DNA of 20,285 nt from a virus: the IMG/VR virus record IMGVR_UViG_3300049735_000356, positions 1-20,285 of that record, one strand, 5' to 3'. Below, piece after piece: positions 7,274 to 13,114 of the stretch. Positions within the stretch are counted from its first letter, which is position 1, and every line of letters begins with the position of its first letter. The translations under genes were made by a program, and so were the position numbers. The notes beneath the pieces were generated by a model that did not search any database, was not told the origin of the DNA, and saw only the letters and a list, made by a program, of their open reading frames with translations.

Positions 7274-8827
7274 ATGTCAGACGCTATAGTCAAAAATCTT
7301 AGTTTTGGAAACGAAGCTAAGGAACAACTATTTACAGGTATAAACAAACTAACACGAGCCGTTAGCTCTACATTAGGCGCTAGCGGTAAACGTGTAATAT
7401 TAGAAGACGCTGCAGGAAAACCGGTTATTACTAAAGATGGGGTTACTGTAGCTAATTCTATAATATTATTAGACCCTATAGAAAATATAGGCGCTACATT
7501 ATTAAAAGAAGCTGCAAGAAAAACTGTTAAAGAAGCAGGTGATGGTACAACTACAGCAACTTTATTAGCTCATTCTATACTAACTCATGCATATCCAAAA
7601 CTAGATAAAATTGGAGCGCGTGATATAAAAGAAGGTATTGATAAAGCAATTAAAAAAGTAATTAAGTATTTAGAAAAAACCTCTGTTAAAGTAACAGGTA
7701 AAATGATTGACCAGGTTGCAACTATTTCAACTAATAATGATGTTGCACTTGGTAAAATTATTGCTGAAGCATTCCGGTCAGTTGATGAGACAGGTATTGT
7801 AATGATGGAACAAACAGAACTGTCTGAAACAACTGCTGAATTAATAGATGGAATTCAATATGATCAGGGATTAATTAATCCACATTTTGTTACAAAAAAA
7901 GAAACTAATACTGCTGAACTAGAAAATGCAAGTGTATTGCTTATAGAATCTCCCGTAGAAAATATAAGAAAAATACAAAATATACTTGAATACATTATAA
8001 AAAATAATAAGCCTTTATTAATAATTGCAGATATGGATCCAACTGTGCTATCTGCTTTAGCAATGAATAAAGTTAAAGGTAATATAAAAGTAAATGTTAT
8101 TAGTGCTCCTGTATATGGCATAAATAGAAAAGATATATTTTCAGATTTAGGCTTATTAACCGGGGCCACCGTAATAAATGAAGATTTAGGTGATGACATG
8201 GATTTAATTCAGCCAGAGCATTTAGGCTTTTGTAAAAAATCTATAACCGATAATAATGAAACCATAATTAAAGTTTCTGAAATACCAGAAGAGGTAAGCG
8301 GTATTATTAAAAACTTAAAATTAGAATTAAGCAAAACAACTATTCCTCCTGAGATTCAAAGAATCGAAAAAAGAATAGCTAAGTTATCTGCAAAAATTGC
8401 TAGCGTAAAAGTTGGGGCAGATTCGAGTATTGAATTAAAAGAAAAATCAGATAGAGTAGAAGATGCAATATGCGCTACAAAAGCAGCAATAAAAGAAGGT
8501 ATTGTTGCGGGTGGAGGAGTTGCTTTGCTAAATGCATACCAAAATATAGTTGCTGAAAATGATGCTGAACAAATTTTATTAGATTCTATAACAGCACCAT
8601 ATAATACTATTTTAGAAAATGGTAATTTATCAGGAGATTATAATGCTAAAGAAGGATATGGTATTAATGTAGTTACAGGAAAATCGGTTAGTATGATTAA
8701 ATCCGGAATTATAGATCCATTGCTTGTTACTAAAGCAGCTTTGAAAAATGCAGCTTCTGTTGCTACTACTATTTTATCAACTGATTGTATAATTAATAAC
8801 TTAAGAGCAAATGAAAGCGATAGGTAA
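7274..8827 (+). CDS. groL: Phage chaperonin GroEL (Cpn60), with shortened equatorial loop
   Basis: A 517-aa group I chaperonin, an ATP-driven protein-folding chamber (E. coli GroEL has 548 aa). ATP-site motifs are intact: TLGASGKRV (33-41; the usual TLGPKG has lost P and K), ITKDGV with D55, GDGTTT (89-94), the hydrolytic Asp in RVEDA (D397, equivalent to E. coli D398), VAGGG (411-415) and IIDP with D481. The apical domain aligns over DQGLINPHF, NIRKIQNILEY and KPLLIIAD. Two departures stand out. Between APYNTIL and YNAKEGYG there are 8 residues where E. coli has 22, which removes the inter-ring contact loop. The C-terminus stops at NNLRANESDR, without the GGM tail. The gene overlaps groES by 17 bases. 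Likely clients are its own capsid or fibres (inference). The family call is certain; the oligomeric state is not. Confidence 0.97.
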   Translation: MSDAIVKNLSFGNEAKEQLFTGINKLTRAVSSTLGASGKRVILEDAAGKPVITKDGVTVANSIILLDPIENIGATLLKEAARKTVKEAGDGTTTATLLAHSILTHAYPKLDKIGARDIKEGIDKAIKKVIKYLEKTSVKVTGKMIDQVATISTNNDVALGKIIAEAFRSVDETGIVMMEQTELSETTAELIDGIQYDQGLINPHFVTKKETNTAELENASVLLIESPVENIRKIQNILEYIIKNNKPLLIIADMDPTVLSALAMNKVKGNIKVNVISAPVYGINRKDIFSDLGLLTGATVINEDLGDDMDLIQPEHLGFCKKSITDNNETIIKVSEIPEEVSGIIKNLKLELSKTTIPPEIQRIEKRIAKLSAKIASVKVGADSSIELKEKSDRVEDAICATKAAIKEGIVAGGGVALLNAYQNIVAENDAEQILLDSITAPYNTILENGNLSGDYNAKEGYGINVVTGKSVSMIKSGIIDPLLVTKAALKNAASVATTILSTDCIINNLRANESDR

Positions 8828-9071
8828 AAACTTAATTATACAAAAAGAAAAACAAGGATCTTCTAAAACTGAAGGCGGATTAATATTATCTGAAAAGCAA
8901 CGAGAAGATTTAAGATATAATAAAGCTCAAATAATATCAACAGGTAATTTAGTAGAAGCAGTAAAACCTAAAGATAATATTTATTATGATGGCCATGCAG
9001 GTCATGATATTGAAATAAATAAAACAATATATCAAGTAATAAAAGAACACGATATAGTAATTGTTTTATGA
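8811..9071 (+). CDS. groS: Phage co-chaperonin GroES (Cpn10)
   Basis: An 86-aa co-chaperonin (E. coli GroES has 97 aa). It begins with KNLIIQKEK, matching the first GroES strand. A mobile loop follows with EGGLIL (21-26), equivalent to the GGIVL tripeptide that docks on the GroEL apical domain. Then come AQIISTGN (matching GEVLAVGN), KPKDNIYY (matching VKVGDIVIF) and a final YQVIKEHDIVIVL (matching EEVLIMSESDILAIV). The stretch between GN and the KD strand is about 9 residues shorter than in E. coli, which removes the roof hairpin; T4 gp31 likewise lacks it. The ATG lies inside the end of groEL in another frame (17-base overlap), suggesting translational coupling and matched amounts. Bacterial operons run groES-groEL, so the order here is reversed. 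Confidence 0.92.
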   Translation: MKAIGKNLIIQKEKQGSSKTEGGLILSEKQREDLRYNKAQIISTGNLVEAVKPKDNIYYDGHAGHDIEINKTIYQVIKEHDIVIVL

Positions 9072-9514
9072 AGCAATTAGAGGCTAGAGACATTAAAGAA
9101 TTGAATCTATTAAAACATTACAGAGTAATCCGCAAATGGGCCGCAAGAAATAATCAATTAACAGATGCTGATTTAGAACTTTTAATATATTTAGATTGTA
9201 TTGATTTATTTACAAAAATAGATTTTAAAATGGGTGCTTATTCTTATAGCTGGGATAATAGAAGATGGAATAAATTATTAAAGCTTAACTGGATTACTGT
9301 TTGGAGAAAAAGAAATCATACAACTCAAAAATATAATTTATATAAAGTTTCTTTTAAAGGCAAACATTTAATTAATAGAATGTATAAAATAATGTTAGGC
9401 GAAGAAGATATTCCGCTTAGCGAAAAAAGAAATAAAATAATGAAAGGAGAAACCTATACTGATAAAGTATTAAAAGTTTCTATAAAAAATATTAATAAAG
9501 ATAAACATAGATAA
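9068..9514 (+). CDS. Winged-helix protein candidate (MarR-like)
   Basis: A 148-aa basic protein that begins in an ATGA overlap with the groES stop. The order of elements fits a winged helix: a helix LLKHYRVIRKWAARN (14-28), LTDADLELLIYLDCI (31-45), a recognition-helix-like RRWNKLLKLNWI (65-76), then a basic hairpin VWRKRNHTTQKYNLYKVS (78-95) and KGKHLI. This recalls MarR-type regulators, where helices are followed by a WI..WRKR wing and an LT.KG-like turn. The C-terminal tail is Lys-rich. If it binds DNA it could control late transcription of the neighbouring morphogenesis genes. The fold is read by eye, and a DNA-packaging or nucleoid role is equally possible. Confidence 0.6.
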   Translation: MKQLEARDIKELNLLKHYRVIRKWAARNNQLTDADLELLIYLDCIDLFTKIDFKMGAYSYSWDNRRWNKLLKLNWITVWRKRNHTTQKYNLYKVSFKGKHLINRMYKIMLGEEDIPLSEKRNKIMKGETYTDKVLKVSIKNINKDKHR

Positions 9515-9516
9515 TT

Positions 9517-9720
9517 ATGGACAAAAGCAAAGCAATTATTTCAAACCCACAACTTCGAGGGCAAGTAGGGGAATCTCATGTATGGGACGGCCCTTTAGAT
9601 ACTGATGGATTTCCTATGGGCTCAGGCTCAAGTTCTGGAATTACAGGTATGCAATTAAAAAAATATCCCACGCCGTATATGGCAGGGCCTATTACTCAAA
9701 TAGCCAAAGGAAATAAATAA
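9517..9720 (+). CDS. Small hypothetical protein, 67 aa
   Basis: This encodes MDKSKAIISNPQLRGQVG, then ESHVWDGPLDTDGFPMG and a Gly/Ser-rich linker, ending YMAGPITQIAKGNK. It has no TM segment, no catalytic motif and low predicted order. The gene sits two bases after the winged-helix gene and abuts the small membrane-protein gene at 9721, so it clearly belongs to the same transcription unit. I do not recognise a function. A virion-associated peptide is possible, since several neighbours have similar short, Gly/Pro-rich N-terminal motifs. Confidence 0.6.
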   Translation: MDKSKAIISNPQLRGQVGESHVWDGPLDTDGFPMGSGSSSGITGMQLKKYPTPYMAGPITQIAKGNK

Positions 9721-9873
9721 ATGGCTTTTTCTGATTTGAAACTATACGCAATAAATTCTTTAGCTTTAGGAGTTACTATGATGGACATCGAGTGGTGGTT
9801 AAAAATTATTTTGTTAGTGGTTACTATAGGGTATACAATTACTAAATGGTGGAAAATAAAAAAAAATAAATAA
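9721..9873 (+). CDS. 50-aa single-TM protein, holin-like candidate
   Basis: The ATG directly follows the previous TAA. The frame encodes MAFSDLKLYAINSLALGVTM, then MDIEWWLKIILLVVTIGYTI and TKWWKIKKNK, stopping at 9871-9873. An amphipathic N-terminal helix is followed by one hydrophobic helix (about residues 25-40) flanked by Trp pairs, and a Lys-rich tail that predicts a cytoplasmic C-terminus. Short proteins of this shape are common as class III-like holins or holin regulators in phages. It overlaps the next start by one base (TAATG), which supports it as a translated gene even though it is very short. It is one of three membrane-protein genes in the window. Confidence 0.7.
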   Translation: MAFSDLKLYAINSLALGVTMMDIEWWLKIILLVVTIGYTITKWWKIKKNK

Positions 9874-10187
9874 TGGCATATTCACAAAGCTCTTCTCCTT
9901 TTTTAAAAAGAGGTGATGCTCCTTCACGCAAAAAATCTTTAGGTTATTATAATAAGGCTAAAGATAGCGGAACAGGTGCTGCAGCCGGCGGTGGTATGTC
10001 AGAAAAAGGCGTAAAAAAATATAGAAAAGATAATCCTGGTAGTAAGCTTAAAACGGCGGTAACTACTGATCCTAAAAAACTTAAAAGGGGAAGCAAAGCT
10101 TGGAAAAGAAGAAAATCTTTTTGCGCAAGATCAAAAAATTGGAAATCAAAAAGAGGTAAAGCTGCACGACGCAGATGGAACTGCTAA
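9873..10187 (+). CDS. Very basic small phage protein (DUF6321-like)
   Basis: A 104-aa protein extremely rich in Lys and Arg. It has a Gly-rich turn (GAAAGGGMSEKGVKKYRKDN, 35-54), PGSKLKTAV (56-63), a KPGSK-like stretch KRGSKAWKRRKSFCARS (71-87), and the terminal GKAARRRWNC. The pattern GGGM..KGVKKYR..NPGSKLKTAV...RRKSFCAR..W.....KAARRRWNC is one I recall from many marine phage genomes; I believe Pfam calls it DUF6321, but I could not check. The two cysteines (C84 and terminal C104) and the basic character suggest nucleic-acid contact or a virion role. It starts in a TAATG overlap with the preceding membrane-protein gene. Confidence 0.75.
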   Translation: MAYSQSSSPFLKRGDAPSRKKSLGYYNKAKDSGTGAAAGGGMSEKGVKKYRKDNPGSKLKTAVTTDPKKLKRGSKAWKRRKSFCARSKNWKSKRGKAARRRWNC

Positions 10188-10208
10188 ATTAATATTAAAC
10201 ACTACAAA

Positions 10209-10460
10209 ATGGAAAAAGGACATTACGGTGAATACACCGGCAACGCAAGACATTCACGCACGCCTGTAAACAAATACGATTACAGATCTTCTGAAAGAGA
10301 TGATGCGGCACATATATCTTATTTAAAAAGAGATATATTAGACGATCAAAAGCATGGAGGTAAATATAAAGATATTGATCAAACTGCAGATGAAAAACAT
10401 ATTTCTAAATTAGCAGGAGATATGAAATATGATAAAAAACACGATAAATATAAAGCTTAA
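10209..10460 (+). CDS. Small hydrophilic protein with YTGN..P[IV]N motif
   Basis: An 83-aa, highly charged, His/Lys/Asp-rich protein. The N-terminal GEYTGNARHSRTPVN (7-21) has the same length and key positions as a segment in the next protein (GTYTGNHPRFTAPIN). The rest is helix-forming with acidic and basic blocks (YLKRDILDDQKHGGKYKDID, then KHISKLAGDMKYDKKHDKY). There are no TM segments and no catalytic residues. Four bases separate it from the next start. The shared motif suggests that both proteins bind a common partner, for example a head component. The function is unknown. Confidence 0.65.
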   Translation: MEKGHYGEYTGNARHSRTPVNKYDYRSSERDDAAHISYLKRDILDDQKHGGKYKDIDQTADEKHISKLAGDMKYDKKHDKYKA

Positions 10461-10464
10461 AACG

Positions 10465-11094
10465 ATGGGTCAAAAAATAAATACAAAAAGCCGGGCTGGT
10501 GGATCTGGTACTTATACCGGCAACCACCCCAGGTTTACTGCACCTATTAATATGATGGGACAAGTTACAGGTCAGATGCCTACACAAATGGGAGCTATGC
10601 CCCAGCAAAATATTATAGACCCTACTCAACAAAATATTATAAACCCTATGACTGCTAGTGCACAGCCGGCTTATTCCGCGCAAGAGCAAATAGGCATGGC
10701 TAATCAACCACCTTTAACAACAGCTGGTCTAGCCTCACCTGCATTTGTTGATGCAGATTATAGTGTAGGTCAAGGAATTAAAAAAGTTGCTGATAAAGTT
10801 GCCGGTGTTGACACTACAATTAAAGGCGGACTAACTGGTAGAGCCGCTAAAACTAAGGATAAAGCTGATGCTGCAAAAATTGCCGCTGAAAAAGAAACGC
10901 CAGAAGAAGCTATGGCTAAAACTTTAAATAATCAAGAAACTGCAGCAGAAAGAGCGGTGAGATTAGAAAAAAGAGGTAAGCGTCAAGCGGGAAGAGCTGA
11001 AAGAAAAGCTATTAGAAAACAATATAAAGGCTCAAAAAACAGGGGTGATAGGCGTAAAGCAATAATAGAAAGCCGTCAAAAACAAAGAAAATAA
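10465..11094 (+). CDS. Low-complexity Gln/Ala/Lys-rich protein, putative virion protein
   Basis: A 209-aa protein. I choose ATG 10465 rather than the in-frame ATG 10429, because the earlier one would overlap the upstream gene by 32 bases and adds a composition typical of a shadow frame. The N-terminus has GGSGTYTGNHPRFTAPINMM, then a Met/Gln/Pro-rich stretch with a tandem QQNIIDPT/QQNIINPM unit. The middle segment VGQGIKKVADKVAGVDTTIK may be an amphipathic helix. The C-terminal third is a strongly basic, Ala/Lys/Arg/Glu-rich helix (EKRGKRQAGRAERKAIRKQY to the end). This resembles internal or ejected virion proteins in composition, but no family is recognised. Confidence 0.7.
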   Translation: MGQKINTKSRAGGSGTYTGNHPRFTAPINMMGQVTGQMPTQMGAMPQQNIIDPTQQNIINPMTASAQPAYSAQEQIGMANQPPLTTAGLASPAFVDADYSVGQGIKKVADKVAGVDTTIKGGLTGRAAKTKDKADAAKIAAEKETPEEAMAKTLNNQETAAERAVRLEKRGKRQAGRAERKAIRKQYKGSKNRGDRRKAIIESRQKQRK

Positions 11095-11095
11095 T

Positions 11096-11251
11096 ATGAA
11101 ATCAAAAGGTTTTGGCGACGACGTAGAAAAATTTACTAAGGCTACAGGAATTAAAACTATTGTAGATAAAGTTTCTGAAGGTTTAAATATACCTTGCGGT
11201 TGCGGTGCTAGAAAAAATAAATTAAACGAAATGTTTCCTTATAATAAATAA
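11096..11251 (+). CDS. 51-aa CGC-motif phage protein
   Basis: This very short gene lies between the stop at 11094 and the next ATG, which it overlaps by one base (TAATG at 11249-11253). It encodes MKSKGFGDDVEKFTKATGIK, then TIVDKVSEGLNIPCGCGARK and NKLNEMFPYNK. The sequence has an amphipathic helix, a CGC motif (C34, G35, C36) and a terminal LNEMFPYNK. I recall this GfGD.v.k.tkatGIk...CGC..Rk..LN..fPy pattern in other phage genomes as a conserved hypothetical protein. Adjacent cysteines could bind metal with a partner or act in thiol exchange; this is inference. The tight packing between two real genes supports translation. Confidence 0.75.
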   Translation: MKSKGFGDDVEKFTKATGIKTIVDKVSEGLNIPCGCGARKNKLNEMFPYNK

Positions 11252-11553
11252 TGGCTTTTAAAATTAACCCTCCTTATACAATAGATAATACACCGGTTTA
11301 TACGGTAGATTTAGAAAATAATGTATTAGGTAAAGCTAATAATAACGGAACTATTATAATAAATAAAAATTTACATCCATCTAATATAAAAAAAGTAGTA
11401 GATCATGAAATGGTCCATGTTGATCAATTTAAACGGGGCGATTTAGATTATGACGATCAAAATGTATATTGGAAAGGCAAAGTATATCCTCGATCTAAAA
11501 TGAGAGAGGGATCACCCACTTTAGCTTGGGAAAAAGAAGCTTATAACAAATAA
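11251..11553 (+). CDS. Mini metallopeptidase-like protein with HExxH
   Basis: A 100-aa protein with a zincin motif, DHEMVHVDQ (H52, E53, H56), preceded by the strand NNGTIIINKNLHP and a helix SNIKKVVDHE. The C-terminal LAWEKEAYN (E94 or E96) is a plausible third zinc ligand, as in gluzincin-type families where a downstream Glu completes the site. At 100 residues it would be a minimal catalytic core. Possible roles are prohead or fibre maturation, or cell-wall degradation during entry or lysis; nothing in the sequence decides between these. It starts in a TAATG overlap with the CGC gene. Confidence 0.65.
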   Translation: MAFKINPPYTIDNTPVYTVDLENNVLGKANNNGTIIINKNLHPSNIKKVVDHEMVHVDQFKRGDLDYDDQNVYWKGKVYPRSKMREGSPTLAWEKEAYNK

Positions 11554-11563
11554 ATAAACAAAA

Positions 11564-12223
11564 ATGGAAAGTGCAAAACAAGAAAGAAAAAACTTAATGA
11601 ATGACATGCCTATTGTCAATCGCGCAAGCGGAAGCTGGATGTCTAAACATTCCCGTGCCGCGGTAAGTCCAGTTGAAATGGGAGGTTCAGGTAAAATGAA
11701 TCCTATTGAAATGGGGCATAAAGAAAGCCCAATGGCTATTGATACAGATCCTAAATCTGGTAGAGATAAAAGATTCGGATATAGTGATAGCGGAGAGTTA
11801 GTAGGCATAAAAGAAAGAGGAGGAAATATTGGTGGACAATATATGCCTAATCAAAAAACAATTGATCAAGCTAATACCAACACAGGAATATTTGATCCAA
11901 AATCTACTTCAGCAGGTAAATTTAAAGGTGGTTTAAGATCAAGCGCTGGAGGTATAATGACGGAAAAACAATTTAGAGATCCTTCAAATAAAAATATGGC
12001 TATGGGGGTTGTTGATCATCAAGGAAAATATACTAAATTTTCTTCTCCAAAAAGTAATACAAATAACAGCTTAAGTAAGAGCCAAGTTTTTAAAGAGTAC
12101 GCTAATACAAGAGATGAATATAATCAAAGGCGTCAAAACCTGTTGAACATGCAAAAAAATGTTCAAGATTATGCTAAAGCTGGTGGAAGAATTAAAAAAA
12201 GCGATCCTAAATCTGGTCGTTAA
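11564..12223 (+). CDS. Hypothetical low-complexity protein with PxEMG and DPKS repeats
   Basis: A 219-aa hydrophilic protein, Gly/Ser/Lys/Asn-rich and probably disordered. It has two copies of [SN]P[VI]EMG (35-40 and 46-51), followed by KESPM, and three DPKS motifs (62-65, 111-114, 214-217); the first and last are DPKSGR and share the same 15-base DNA string (gatcctaaatctggt). A helical stretch occupies about 172-205 (VFKEYANTRDEYNQRRQNLL). The N-terminal KHSRAAVSPVEM loosely resembles ARHSRTPVN in the protein at 10209. SP[IVL]EM-type repeats recur in small Bacteroidetes-phage proteins as I remember them; their role is unknown to me. It follows the mini-peptidase gene by 10 bases and precedes the holin. 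Confidence 0.6.
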   Translation: MESAKQERKNLMNDMPIVNRASGSWMSKHSRAAVSPVEMGGSGKMNPIEMGHKESPMAIDTDPKSGRDKRFGYSDSGELVGIKERGGNIGGQYMPNQKTIDQANTNTGIFDPKSTSAGKFKGGLRSSAGGIMTEKQFRDPSNKNMAMGVVDHQGKYTKFSSPKSNTNNSLSKSQVFKEYANTRDEYNQRRQNLLNMQKNVQDYAKAGGRIKKSDPKSGR

Positions 12224-12229
12224 AATAAA

Positions 12230-12610
12230 ATGTGGAAATTATTACTTGGGTTTTTAAAAGGCGGCGACGGTAGAAAATCTGTAGCTGGCAATTTAGCCTG
12301 GGAAATACGCGAAGCAATTAAAGGAAAAGAATTAGATCCTAACGAACTAATATCTATTCAAACTAAAATTAATGAAATAGAAGCAGGCCATAGAACAGTA
12401 TTTGTTGCCGGATGGAGACCCTTTATAGGCTGGGTTTGTGGTGTTGCTTTAGCATATAATTTTGTAATAAGAGATTTATTTATTTGGGCTTTAGACCCGC
12501 AGGAAGTTCCGCCTGCATTACAAATGGAACATTTAATGACCGTCTTACTCGGAATGCTTGGGCTGGGCGGTTTAAGAACATATGAAAAAGTAAAAGACAA
12601 AGTAAAATAA
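12230..12610 (+). CDS. Holin of 3TM superfamily (GTA_holin_3TM type)
   Basis: A 126-aa membrane protein. The diagnostic segment IEAGHRTVFVAGWRPFIGW (50-68) runs into a TM helix (about 65-80). A second hydrophobic span (100-116, LMTVLLGMLGLGGL) ends in the signature GLGGLRTYEK (111-120). This is the pattern of the 3TM phage holin family (Pfam GTA_holin_3TM, PF11351), which permeabilises the inner membrane at the end of infection so that lysins reach the wall. The N-terminal part is amphipathic and helical. No recognisable endolysin gene lies beside it in this window. It sits in the small-gene block, six bases after the preceding gene. I am confident in the family; timing and partner are unknown. 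Confidence 0.88.
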   Translation: MWKLLLGFLKGGDGRKSVAGNLAWEIREAIKGKELDPNELISIQTKINEIEAGHRTVFVAGWRPFIGWVCGVALAYNFVIRDLFIWALDPQEVPPALQMEHLMTVLLGMLGLGGLRTYEKVKDKVK

Positions 12611-12635
12611 TAATTATTAATTTAAATTTAATCAA

Positions 12636-12878
12636 ATGGAAAACAAAGTAACAGAAGAACAATTAGAAAAAATTAAAGACTTTCAGCTTAAAATGAATAA
12701 TAAGCTAAGAGATTTAGGTTTTATTGAAAATCAAAAGCACATTTTATTGCATGAATATGCGGGCATTAATCAAGAAAGCGATGAATACAAAAAAGAGCTT
12801 GAAAAAGATTATGGCGCTGTAAGTATAGATTTAGAAACAGGAATTTATACTGCAATAGAAAAAAAAGAAGATAAGTAA
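12636..12878 (+). CDS. Small helical phage protein, 80 aa
   Basis: A charged, alpha-helical protein: EEQLEKIKDFQLKMNNKLRD (7-26), LGFIENQKHILLHEY (27-41), then YGAVSIDLETGIYTAIE near the C-terminus. A helical hairpin followed by a short beta element is a common design in small phage proteins near head genes (my recollection). No TM segment or catalytic motif is seen. The 25-base A/T-rich spacer before it (taattattaatttaaattt...) lacks a Shine-Dalgarno motif. Five bases separate it from the next gene. The function is unknown. Confidence 0.7.
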   Translation: MENKVTEEQLEKIKDFQLKMNNKLRDLGFIENQKHILLHEYAGINQESDEYKKELEKDYGAVSIDLETGIYTAIEKKEDK

Positions 12879-12883
12879 TTATA

Positions 12884-13114
12884 ATGTCTACTATTATAAG
12901 AAAAATCAGTATTGGGTCTGATTATAAAAATGATGCTATGCATTACTCGATAGGACAAGAAGTCTACGGAGGACATAAAATAGCTTATATCATATTTGAT
13001 GATGCTGATGGTTCTTATAATATTCATATTAAAAAAGACAACGAAGTAGTGCCATGGAAAAAGTTTAATTCTAATATGGCTATTTCAGTTGAGTACGACT
13101 TAAAATATGAATAG
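12884..13114 (+). CDS. Small beta-rich phage protein, 76 aa
   Basis: This encodes MSTIIRKISIGSDYKNDAMH, then YSIGQEVYGGHKIAYIIFDD and further strands to WKKFNSNMAISVEYDLKYE. The alternating hydrophobic pattern predicts a small beta barrel. The motif IRKISIG.DYKN.AMHY..GQ..YGG is one I recall from other phage genomes beside terminase genes. There is no enzyme motif. It overlaps the next start by eight bases (13107-13114), so the two are probably translationally coupled. The co-translated partner is the GroES-like tandem protein. Confidence 0.7.
   Translation: MSTIIRKISIGSDYKNDAMHYSIGQEVYGGHKIAYIIFDDADGSYNIHIKKDNEVVPWKKFNSNMAISVEYDLKYE

Noticed and set aside
10429-10464. Upstream ATG 10429 as start of the Gln/Ala/Lys-rich protein
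   Set aside because: It would overlap the preceding gene by 32 bases and the added residues look like shadow coding. ATG 10465, four bases after the stop, fits the local spacing.
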